64,000 bases of DNA. Origin: Sequoia sempervirens (lineage: Eukaryota; Streptophyta; Pinopsida; Cupressales; Cupressaceae). This document shows positions 12,317 through 22,560 of the stretch, piece by piece; position 1 is the first letter of the stretch; the number at the start of each line of letters is the position of its first letter. Below the pieces are notes generated by a model. The model did not search any database. It was not told the origin of the DNA and worked only from the letters and a program-made list of their open reading frames with translations. The stretch covers positions 84,666-148,665 of the forward strand of contig VDFB02115009.1 of the NCBI GenBank assembly GCA_007258455.2, given 5' to 3'. A program made the position numbers and the translations under genes.

Positions 12317-13255
12317 ATGGCTGATAGATCTATTGAATCTCTCACACCGCATAATTATCACACTTGGAAGGGTCGTATGATGACTCTTCTCCAGTCTCAA
12401 TAGTTATGGTCCTATTTGGATGAGGTTTAGCCTCAGTTGACTCACCCCTTTGAGGTTATGTAGCAAAGGAACAATATGGATTACGCTATGGGATTGATGG
12501 CTTTGCACATTTCAAACAGTCTCCTATTTCACCTTGATGGGTGTCTCACTCCTCGAGCCATTTGGACCAAGTTTGATGGACTTTTTGGCACTATCAATGA
12601 GTTCAGAGCATTGGAACTTGAGGCCGAGCTAACTTCCTTGGTACCTGATTCGTTTCCCTCCATTGAGGACTTTCTGATGAAGTTCAAATAGCAAAGATCT
12701 ATCTTGCAGGGTTGTGTCAAAGTTAAGACTAATACAGAGTGCATCTTCCTGATCCTCTCTAAGCTTTGGGGTCCATTTCAGATCTTCTCTTCGACCTTCT
12801 ATTCCACCCTGGATGCCTTGGGTACTCAACATGTCATGCCTACTTTTGAAGTGTTTTGTGATCATCTGACTCGTGAGCAAGCCAAGCTCAAGCAGATGGA
12901 TTCACTTTCAGATTCACAGAACCAAGCATTGGTAGCCCATTCCTCCAAGGGAAAATAGAAGCATAAACCAAAGCCAAAAAAAGATTCAGGGGCTAGTGAG
13001 AATCCCTCCAAGCCACCAGCTAAGTTTGATTCAAAACCACAGCCCAAACAGAAATCTTTGAAGTCTGGTGAGTCTTCCTCCAAGACTAAGAAGAAATCTG
13101 GTGATCCTTGTAGTTTTTGTGGCAAGGAAGGACATCCAGTTTCCAGGTGTTGGAAACATTTAGAGGCTTTAGAGGAAGCCATGCAACAACATAATATCAG
13201 TGCACCTCAGCCTCCTTCACAGCCCACAGGGAAAGGTCATGCTCTTTCTGCATGA
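12317..13255 (+). pseudogene. gag: copia-1 gag
   Basis: The ATG at 12317 begins MADRSIESLTPHNYHTWKGR, a typical copia gag start. The frame continues through WTKFDGLFGTINEFRALELE and a basic linker to a CCHC zinc knuckle, CSFCGKEGHPVSRC, near 13108-13150, all four ligands present. It ends at a TGA at 13253. In-frame TAG codons at 12401, 12428, 12461, 12689 and 12956 stand mostly where Gln is expected. Otherwise the frame is unbroken for 313 codons. Confidence 0.85.
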
Positions 13256-14440
13256 GCATTGTCCTCAAAATCCACTTGGATTCTATATTCTGACCTGCCT
13301 CTCACCATATGACACACACAGAGGATTTGGTCACCGCTCTTTCCCCTATAGGCACTAGACATATTGTAGTTGGTGACTCAGCATAACTTTCAGTTCAAGG
13401 TTCAGGTACTATTTCACTGGATGGTGGTTGTCTTTAGGATGTGCTTCTGGTTCCTGACATTTTGACAAACCTTCTATCTGTTTATCAAATTTGGCACTCT
13501 GGCTCTGGTAAGATAGTTGAGTTCTCACCACATGATGTGGTTATTTGAGATCTTCATGATCCTGACTTGGTTGTGGCTACTGGGAGTGTGGATTCTACAT
13601 CACACTTATATAGATTTGATGGCTTTGAGATCTCAGACACTATTGGTTCCTCTCTTATAGCCCATGCAGATTCAGTGAGTAGGCTTTGGCATGAGCATTT
13701 TGGCCATGTCAATTACAGATATCTATAGCAGATGAGTACTCAGGCACTTGTTATTGGGCTCCCACAGATTTCTTGTACTGATGGTGTATTTTGAGGTTGT
13801 GTCCTTGGAAAACATCATCGAGATCCTTTTCCTAAGGGTCGAGCCACCCGTGCTAGGGCACCCCTAGAGTTGGTACACAGTGATCTTATGTCCTTTCTGA
13901 CTCCTTCCTTTTCAGGGGACTACTATGTGCTCACTTTTATTGATGACTTCTCCAGATGTACATGGGTGTACTTTCTTAAGTACAAGTCTGATGTCTTTGA
14001 CTCATTCAGGACTTTTAAGACATTTGTGGAGAAGCAATCTGGACTTTCTATCAGGAGGATACACACAGATAATGGGGGGGAGTATGTTAATTAGGCTTTC
14101 AGATATTTTTGCACTGATCATGGTTTACAACATCAGTTTACAGTTCTTTACACCCCTCAGTAGAATGGTGTCGCTGAGAGAAAGAATAGAACCTTACGAG
14201 AGATGGAAAATTGTATGATATAGTCTCGAGCTATGAGTTCTTCATTTTGGGCTGAGGTAGTCAATTGTGCCAATTATATTTAGAATCAGATGACTCATAA
14301 GGCAGTGCGACATATGACTCCTGAAGAGGCTTGGACCCATTTCAAGCCTGATGTTTCTACATTTTGAGTTTTTGGTAGTGAGGCTTGGGCATTTATTCCT
14401 AATGCTCAACAGAAAGCCATGGAGAGTAAGAGCTGACCAC
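13256..14440 (+). pseudogene. copia-1 protease and integrase
   Basis: After a shift from the gag frame the protease appears as HHMTHTEDL and VVGDSA, but the Asp-Ser-Gly active site upstream (about 13284-13300) is disrupted: the Asp codon reads TAT and the reading frame is lost. The integrase finger has HEHFGH, but the first Cys of the C-x2-C pair is changed and followed by a TGA. The core keeps Asp in FIDDFSRC, Asp in IHTDNGGEYVN and Glu in NGVAERKNRT. TAGs at 13435, 13726, 14092, 14161, 14221 and 14281 interrupt it. Integrase chemistry residues survive, protease does not. Confidence 0.85.
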
Positions 14441-16316
14441 TCATATTTTTTGGCTACTGTGAGGATGTTAAGGCGTACAGGTTGTTTGATCCTAATTCCA
14501 AAGAGGTCTTGTTTCGGCAGGATGTCCAGTTTGATGAGCGCTATCCTCAGATGGATTCTCCATCACCAGCTTCTCCCTCATTGCCTACTCCTCCCTCTTC
14601 ATCTCTTGAGGATGATGTAGATGATGATCCACCATCTCCACCACCACCAATTGCTCTGCATTTTCCTAGGTGGGCCCGTGTTACTATTGAGGCAGCTGGT
14701 TCTTTGGCAAGTGAACCTTCAGATACTCGTCGTACTCGTGCTCAGACTTCTGGTTCTAGTATTTTGAGTCATGCCATTTTAGATGATCCTCAAAAGTTTT
14801 CAGAGGTGACAAGTCACCTTGAGTGGGATAGGGCCATGGATGAGGAGTATTCTTCTTTGATGAAGAATCATACTTGGGATCTTTGTCCTCTTCCTAAGGG
14901 AAGAAATTTGGTTCGGTGCAAGTGGGTGTACCGTACCAAGTATGTTGCAGATGGTTCTATTGATAAGTATAAGGCACGTCTTGTTGTGAAGGGGTTTTCT
15001 CAGGTAGATGGTATTGACTACTTCGAGACCTTTGCTCCTGTTGCCAAGATGAACTCTATATGCCTTGTACTTTCACTTGCAGCTTCACAGGGATGGACAG
15101 TGTTTCAAATGGATGTGAAGAGTGCCTTCTTGCATGGAGACCTACATGAGGAGATCTATATGGAGCAGCCCAGGGATTTGTGTAGGACACTTCTTTGGTT
15201 TGCAAACTTCAGCATTCATTGTATGGTCTCAAACAAGCCCCTTGGTCTTGGTATGAGAAGATGGACTCTTTCTTGCTTTCCTCTCACTTCACACGCTGTC
15301 ATTCCGATCACACAGTGTATATTCAGCTTTAGGAGGGTGATCTTTGGATTCGTGTGCTATATGTAGATGATCTCATCCTTACAGTTAGCTCATCCTCCAT
15401 GATTTAGAGTGTTCAGAGAGCTTTGATGGAGCAGTTTGAGATGACGGATCTTGGTCTTCTGCACTTCTTTCTGGGTCTATAGGATATTCAGTCTTCAAAT
15501 GGGATTTCCATATTTCAGGAGAAGTATGCTCTTGATATGCTTCAGGGATTTGGCATGCTTAATTGCAAGTCTACACCCACTCCATTTCAGTCAAGTGTTG
15601 TTTTGTCTTCCACTTGTTCTACTCCTTCAGTGGATCCCACTTTATACAGATAGTTGGTTGGCAGTTTGTTGTACCTGACACATTCTCATCCTAATGTTTC
15701 CTTTGCGGTTGGCCTTGTCTCTCAGTTTTCCCATTATCCTCATGAGAGCCATTGGCAAGCAGCCAAACGTATTTTGAGGTACATTCAGGGCACCACTCAT
15801 TATGGAATTCACTACACTTCAGGATCCCCTCACATCATTGGCTTCACTGACTCCAATTGGGCTGGTAATGTCAATGATCAGAAGTCTACTTCTGGCTTTA
15901 TTTTTTGCCTTGGTTCTGGTCCTATCACATGGTCTTGCAAGAAGCAGTCTGCTATTGCATTATCATCTACAGAGGCTGAGTACCGTGCAATAGTATTAGC
16001 TAGTCATGAGGTTTTATGGTTTCGATAGTTGATGACAAATTTTGGGTTTCCTCCAGATAGTCCCACTATTCTTTGGTGTGACAATCAGAGTGCCATTCAC
16101 ATTTCTCACAACCCAGTGGAGAATCAATGGACAAAGCACATTGAAATCCACATGCACTTCATCAGGCAGTTGATTCAGGATGGTTCTCTCATCTTGGAGT
16201 ACATTCCTACAGAGGAGCAGGTTGCAGACATCTTCACTAAACCTTTGGCATCTCCGCGCTATCTTCAGTTGCACTCCATGCTTTGGGTGAAGGAATTTGT
16301 CCTTGGGGGGTCTTAG
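14441..16316 (+). pseudogene. copia-1 reverse transcriptase and RNase H
   Basis: The open frame 14482-15366 carries the Pro/Ser-rich linker and the copia RT start: WDRAMDEEYSSLMKN, RCKWVYRTKY, ARLVVKGFSQVDGIDYFETF and FQMDVKSAFLHGDLHEEIYM. A frameshift near 15170 precedes the LYVDDLIL catalytic box at about 15355-15378. RNase H follows with GFTDSNWAGN, KSTSGFIFCLG, KKQSAIALSSTEAEYRA and the C-terminal TKHIEIHMHFIRQLI and IFTKPLA, ending at the TAG 16314-16316. TAGs at 15480, 15651 and 16026 fall at Gln positions. Confidence 0.9.
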
Positions 16317-16533
16317 TGAGGCCTTCCTTCCTTCATGTTTTTTCTTTCAGCATGTTTCTTTAACTCTTTTTTGGAGAGGAGTTTTTTTCCACTGGGTTTT
16401 CTCCTTTACTCCGCTTTATAGAGATTTTATTGTATTCGGGTACCTAATCAGGCCATGTTGTTGAGACCCACAGTTGCATTGTAGTTCCTTTTCTTTCTTC
16501 TGCATTGTTTGTAGCTACATTGTAGCTCATCTT

Positions 16534-16542
16534 AAGGGGGGG
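16534..16542 (+). other. copia-1 polypurine tract
   Basis: AAGGGGGGG directly precedes the 3' LTR, the position used to prime plus-strand DNA synthesis. Confidence 0.85.
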
Positions 16543-16862
16543 TGTTAGAGTAAAGTAATTAATTAACTTTACTCACCTCTTAAGACTTCACTTTATGCAC
16601 ATATATTAGTCATTTAATAATTAATATTAATTATTAAATGAACTCACCTTAGGGTTAGGTTCTCCTTTCGGTTTTAATCTCCTTTTATAAGGATTGATCT
16701 CTTGTATTCTATTACTCTCTTGATTCATTTTTTCTCTGATAATAGATTTTGCACATTGTCAAAGCCAAAACCCTTGTTTTGTTCTCTCTCTTTCTCTGTG
16801 ACAATTTTCTTATGTGCAGGTGTTCTTTGGGTTATGTGGATTTGTGTTTCTCAAATCCTACA
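16543..16862 (+). repeat. copia-1 3' LTR
   Basis: Same length and termini as the 5' LTR, with about 10 mismatches by eye. It is followed immediately by TGGCC, the target-site duplication. Confidence 0.95.
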
Positions 16863-17109
16863 TGGCCCAATCAAATTCATTGTTACTTTGGGGTGTTGGG
16901 ATATCCTTCTTGTCTATTGTGTTTTTTTTATGTATTAGACACTAATCTAGCTTGGTTCCTCATACCCTGGCATCTCATGTCTTTTCCTATAGAAAAAATT
17001 AATGCTCTAAAAATTGGCAAAATAACATTATGACTGCATTTCATTTCTCATCTTGTTGCATTGCATTTCCCCCCATCCACCCTTTCCCTTTGCCTATGAT
17101 TGGTGATTT
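16863..17109 (+). other. Tat-like element 3' UTR, right of the copia insertion
   Basis: This resumes the sequence interrupted at 10822. It is AT-rich and pyrimidine-rich with no domain. It leads into the 915-bp tandem duplication. Confidence 0.5.
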
Positions 17110-18940
17110 CAGTTGTGTAAACACTCCTCTTTCACCTTATTTTTCTTCTTAGGATTCTTATGGATTTTGATAGGTGTTGTATCACACCCATCATCCCTAT
17201 TTTTGATATGACTATAGGGAAAGTACTTGGTGGGCTGCCTCCCTTGTATTGACCACATAAGCTAAAGCAAGCATGATACGCAAATAACGAATTCCTATTA
17301 ATGGCTTCCATTACTATGCAAGCCCTTATTCACACTCATGCCCGTGCTAATTTAATTCAGATATTAATGTATGTAAGGAATTTAATCACACCCATCATTC
17401 ACATACATTTCATTCATTATTACACCAATAGTACCAAGGTCATCTCTACTATCAAATCCCTGGTCTATCATGTGCAAAATGAGTAAAGCAAATGAGATTG
17501 ATACATAACTATAAGGAAAATCATGGCCGTCATAGAAATAGGTGAATTCAATCGTTCATTAATCTTGATTGATGTCATATTAAATGTAGAGAGTACAATT
17601 TCATCCCAAATGGCATCAATGTCATCTCATCTTGCATCTTAAGTTCATTCATTTCATTTTATCCCATGTCACATGTTGCATTATCATGTCCATTTTAAGT
17701 TGTTTAGATTGATCTTAATTGGTTTTTCTAAGCATCTTAGGTTCATTGCATTTCATTTCATCTCATGTGCATTTATCATATTATGTTTATTTTAACTTGC
17801 TTAGATTGATCTTAATTGGTTAGTCTAAGAATCTTAACTTCATTTCATTATCACTTCATTGCATTATCTTCTTTAGGTTGTTTAGAGTCATTATTCTAAA
17901 CAGATTAGTCCATCCCATTACATACATTGCATACATTGCATTATATCACATCCATTTCATTCATCCATAAAATTAGTACAAATGCATACATCACATCATT
18001 CATTCAATCCATCATATTGCATTTCGGTTGTGCAAACACTCCTTTTTCACCTTCGTTTTCTTCTCGGGATTCCTATGGCTTTTGACATGGTGCAGTATCA
18101 CACCCATCATCCCTCATTTTGATATGATTACATGGAAATTAGTTGGCGGGATGCCTCCCTCGTGTTGAACACATAAGCTAAAGAAAGCATGAAAAGAAAA
18201 TAAAGGAGGCCTATTAATGGCTTCCATTACTATGCAAGCCCTTATGTACACTCATGTCTATGCTAATTTAATTCAGATATTAATGTTCGTAAGGAATTTA
18301 ATCACCCCCATCATTCATGTAGGTTTCATTCATCATTATGTTGATAGTACCAAGGTCACTCTAATGTCAAATCCCTGGTCTATCACGTGCAAAATGAGCA
18401 AAGAAAATGAGATTGATACATAATTGTAAGGAAAAGCATGCCCACCATAGAAACAAGTGAATTCAATCATTCATTAATCTTGATTGATGTCATATTAAAT
18501 GCAAAGAGTACAATCTCCTCCCAAATGACGTCAATGTCATCTCATCTTGGATCTTAAGTTCTTTCATTTCATTTCATCCCATGTCGCATTTTGCATTATC
18601 ATGTCCATTTTAAGTTGTTTAGATTGATCTTAATTGGTTATTCTAAGCATCCTAGGTTCATTACATCTCATTTCATCTCATGTGCATTTATCATATCATT
18701 TTCATTTTAACTTGCTTAGATTGACCTTAATTGGTTAGTCCAAGCATCTTAACTTCATTTCATTATCACTTCATTGCATTATCTTTTTTAGGTTGTTTAG
18801 AGTCATTATTCTAAACATATTAGTCCATCTCATTACATACATTGCATACATTGCATTATATCACATCCATTTCATTCATCCATAATATTAGTACATATGC
18901 ATACATCACATCATTCATTCAATCCATCAAATTACATTTC
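17110..18940 (+). repeat. Tandem duplication, two copies of about 915 bp, in the Tat-like 3' UTR
   Basis: Copy 1 runs about 17110-18024 and copy 2 about 18025-18940. Matching landmarks are ATGGCTTCCATTACTATGCA at 17301 and 18217 (916 apart), GTTGTGTAAACACTCC at 17112 and its counterpart at 18027, and TTATATCACATCCATTTC at 17941 and 18856. The copies have diverged by scattered substitutions and small indels. Each has internal CATTTCATT-type simple sequence. Tat and Ogre relatives are known to carry tandem repeats in a hypervariable 3' UTR. Confidence 0.85.
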
Positions 18941-19711
18941 CATAACATACATCAAATCATAATAATATTTCTGGAAAAATTTCCATCTAGAATTAAAAGA
19001 AAATGGATTATACAGTGTATAACACAAATATTCATCACATTTGTTGAATCGATCACAAGGATTTCTAAACATATCCACTATAGGCATAAGTTTTTTGTCT
19101 CCATGCATACATTGCCACCTACATCACAAAGCATTAGTCCCATGATCATAGCATATAACATCATAAATCATCCATCACATCCTGCATCACAAAGCATTAG
19201 TTCCATAATCATAGCATATAAGATCACAAATCATCCATCGCATCCTGCATCATAACGCATTGGACATAATGCATTTCATCCATATCACATACATAGGCAT
19301 AAACATAAATCATCATAGATACATGCATATAGTATAATCATCATCATCATAATCATCTGCATAACTCATAGTAAATCACATACATGCACATTCACATAAA
19401 TAAACATTCATCACATAATCATCACATGATGTCAGTAATATCCATCACGTATCATATAAATATCCAAATATCATAAACCATAATAAATTCTATCAAAAAT
19501 TCCATAATGATTCCACCATAAAAGAATCAATACATGTCCATCAATAATCATCAAATCAAATATAGGATTTGATCAAATGCAAAGACTACATTAATGAATA
19601 TAATAATCCATGTTTGATCTTCATTGCGGGATTTTTAGCCTTTGTCATTTGTGTCTTGCATATACACCCTACACCTATCAAAACATGTATCATGCCCCCC
19701 CTCTGTCCTCA
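18941..19711 (+). other. CAT/ATCA-rich noncoding stretch
   Basis: Dense, irregular CATCA, ATCATA and CATAAAT motifs continue the texture of the tandem repeat. CATCCATCACATCCTGCATC near 19170 recurs with changes near 19226, a local duplication of about 56 bp. No coding signal is seen. Confidence 0.5.
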
Positions 19712-21875
19712 CTACCCTAAGTTTTTGGCATCTAACCTCTGCGAGGAGTCTGGCACTGGTCCTCTGCATGGGGGAGTCTCATGGTAACTGATGTACCCTC
19801 ATGTGTGTGTTCCTTCTGAGCATGACGATGTTGGAATCTGTGGTACTACTCATACATATGGAGGTATGCGGTGTGTGGGATCTGGAACCTCTCTGAAGCA
19901 AGCCCTCATGTAGTAGCTAGACTCTATCATATACTCATCCCTCTCCGCAGCCTTTACCCTCGCCATGTCTTACTCTACCCTATACCTATCTCATAATCCA
20001 GCTAGGTACCTCCTCTCCTAATCCCATGCATCCTTTTCTAGCCTCAATTGGTCTATCTATGCCTACATCCATGAAAACTCCTACACCCTACAGGGTCTGT
20101 ACCTATATCTCTGTAGTTTTTTCCCTCTCCAGCACCGCCCTTGCATCTTCAGCTATCATCTCTACACACTCAGCCCTATCCTAGATCTCATCTCACTCCC
20201 TCCTCAACTCATCCCTATCCCTCATCATCTCCTCCATCCCCCTTTGAATCTTTGCTACATGTCTCTTAAGGTCATCCCTCTCTACATCTACCTCCTCTTC
20301 CTACCTAGCTACCTAATCCACCAGCTCTCCATAATCCCTTTGTCCCTCTGCTTGTAATCTGGCTACCTCAGCCTACAATCTATCTCGATCTACCTCTGAC
20401 TCTTTGAGCCTATGATATACAATCCTTAGTCTTGCTAGAGCTCCTATTAGTAGCACTTTTGGATCCTTTAGTGGTGGAGGTACATACGGTACCATCGCCA
20501 ATGGATGTGCATCTAGAGCATCCTCCTCCATCGCCTCCCCCTGTCCTCTTGCCTATTGGTCTCCTCTCACCTCATCCATCTCAACATATTTGTCTCCTCC
20601 CCTCCTCTGTCACCTGCCTCTCCTCCTACTTCTCCTCTACTATGCAACCAACCTCCTCTCATCCTATGAGTCGTATCCTAGTGCCCCTAAAATTAGGTGT
20701 ATTATCGTCATCCACCCTAGCCTATGGTTTGTTCACCAAGCAAAGTATCAAACCATCATTCCTGCGTCTGCTATCCCTCCTCTCCCAAGATACAACACTA
20801 GTTGTAAGTCCTCCCACATCTACCTCACAAAGTCTACTATGATCTGATCACCCCATAGGCACTCTCAGGTAATCTGCCAAAATCTCTAAGGCCCTATAGG
20901 GATATCCTACTATACACCAAACTACCTCATCACCCTATCTAGTCTATGAAGCTCAACAATATGCTAGTCTCATCCAATCAAGTAGCACACTGTGAAGAAG
21001 TAGACCCTATGCTTCCTCTCATCCTCCCTCCATCCAGAAAATTGTCACCTTTGATAAGGTCTCCATATGATATGATCCTCCCTCAAGTCATCCATTCTCC
21101 TCCTTTATGCCTCCAAATCGCTCACATCTAGATAATGGATTCGTCAGCCATACTTTGTACATACTATTATTCTATTGGTAGTGTCTCATCTTGTGCTCCT
21201 GCTACTAGAATCCCTAGCCTCTCAATGCTCATATGCTCCCAAGCCCACACCTGGAGTAGCATCACATGTGTGATACTAAGGGCCCTCTTGTAGAAAACTA
21301 CATGCATGTCCTGATACAGCTAGGCTATTCCCCCATGAAAACTCTCCCTCCCATCGCTCCATAATATGTCACACAACCACAATGATCTTGAGGCTATAGA
21401 ATCATTTGCTTTTGTCTGGTAGTAGAATCCCACTAATCATGTCGTAGAGGTATAATGGAAAATTAGGTACATCCAATCCCAAGCATGAGTCCAAATCCAA
21501 TTCCTTCCCTTGGATGGGGAGATTAGCTCGTCCAAAAATCACCCATAGACTCCTACCTAGATCCCAGACATCACTCCATGCCAAGCTCACTAAGCTCCCT
21601 CTTATGGGAAATCGTAGAATCCTTCACACATCCACCAATGTCACTATCATCTCCCCTATCAGGAGATGGAAGGTCAACATGTCAGAGCTCCATCTGTCCA
21701 TCAACACTGTCAATAGCACTCAGTGTGCTCTAATGTTGGGATACCCCAACATGTGTAGTAGACCCACCTATGTGAGTGTTGCGTGATCATGGGCATTCAT
21801 CGCCCTGATTGTCACCTCCAAAACCACCAAGTTCCTCTCACGAGTCCTCATCGTCTCAAAGTTCTACATCCACAT
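19712..21875 (-). pseudogene. Antisense plant mobile domain (PMD) gene of the Tat-like element
   Basis: On the minus strand an ATG near 21875 begins a frame with several stops. It reads GLLHMLGYPNIRAH, VLLTVLMDRW, TFHLLIGEMIVTLVDV, RFPIRGSLVSLAWSDVWDLG, and further on VYFFTVCYLIG and DRVMR-stop-FGV. These match the start, core and C-terminal DRVxRQFG-like motif of the plant mobile domain family. The last third (about 20450-20100) is Glu/Arg/Asp-rich coiled-coil (VARLQAEGQRDYGELVD, MEEMMRDRDELRRE), with TAG at likely Gln codons. The role of PMD proteins in transposons is not established. Location, between pol and the 3' LTR on the opposite strand, matches antisense genes reported in Tat relatives. 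Confidence 0.75.
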
Positions 21876-21935
21876 AGAAAATTTTGTCAATATTTCATAA
21901 TTCATTTTCTTTTTCTATCATTTTTCCCCCTCTCT

Positions 21936-22560
21936 TGGATTCTGGTGAATTCACTCCTGTGTAGGAAAAATTCACCCCTCTTCGGTGCCCTCGTGAATCT
22001 GCCTTTTTTTTTCTAGAAAATTTTCCCCTTCTTAGTCCCCTCGTGAATTGTCTAGTTTTTCTAGTGAATTCGCCCCTTTTTGGTCCCCTTGCAAATCCAC
22101 TTAGTTTTCTAGTGAATTTGCTCCTTTTTTGGTCTCCTTGCAAATCCACTCATTTTTCTAGCAAATTCGCCCCTTTCCCAACCTAAGTTTGAATTCTCTT
22201 GTTCTCTTGGAAAACTCACCCCTTTCCTTTCCCTCACACGCATTCACCTATTTTCTTGGCGAATCTACCTTTTCCCCTTGAGGGGAAATTTTGCAATCGC
22301 CCCTGTGTTTTTCTCCCTTTGACAAGCAAATTTTCCCTCCTTTTGGAGAAATACGTATTTTCCCTTCCCCATCTCTAGCAATTTTGAAATTGTCTATCTT
22401 TCGGCACCCTCGCCTCTACGTAAAGAAAAAACACCCTTTCTTGGAGAGATGCTATTTCACAATCACCCCTGCAATTCACAATTTTTCCCATTTCCCTACC
22501 TACCAATTTAGATAGGTGAATTCGCCACACTAATGGGTGAATCTTCCCTTCCACCATGGA
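21936..22560 (+). repeat. Degenerate tandem array of about 50-bp units
   Basis: The unit is roughly TTTTCTAGTGAATTCGCCCC followed by TTTTTGGTCCCCTTGCAAAT and CCACTTAG. Three adjacent units near 22050-22190 are clear, and more diverged ones extend on both sides with GTGAATTC, GCAAATTCGCCCC and AATTTTCCC phrases. No coding content. Confidence 0.6.

Larger units (their letters stand above)
10823..16862 (+). mobile_element. Complete Ty1/copia LTR retrotransposon (copia-1), structurally intact, coding decayed
   Basis: Two 320-bp LTRs begin TGTTAGAG and end CCTACA. They are flanked by a perfect 5-bp duplication, TGGCC at 10818-10822 and 16863-16867. A Met-tRNA primer binding site follows the left LTR and a G-rich polypurine tract precedes the right LTR. 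Gag, protease, integrase, RT and RNase H occur in copia order on the plus strand. By eye the LTRs differ at about 10 of 320 positions, mostly transitions. It is nested in the 3' UTR of the Tat-like element, so it is younger than that element. Confidence 0.95.

Noticed and set aside
20432..20847. Two plus-strand open frames of 136 and 85 residues.
   Set aside because: They are Pro/Leu/Ser-rich shadows of the antisense plant mobile domain gene, whose minus-strand frame shows the real motifs.
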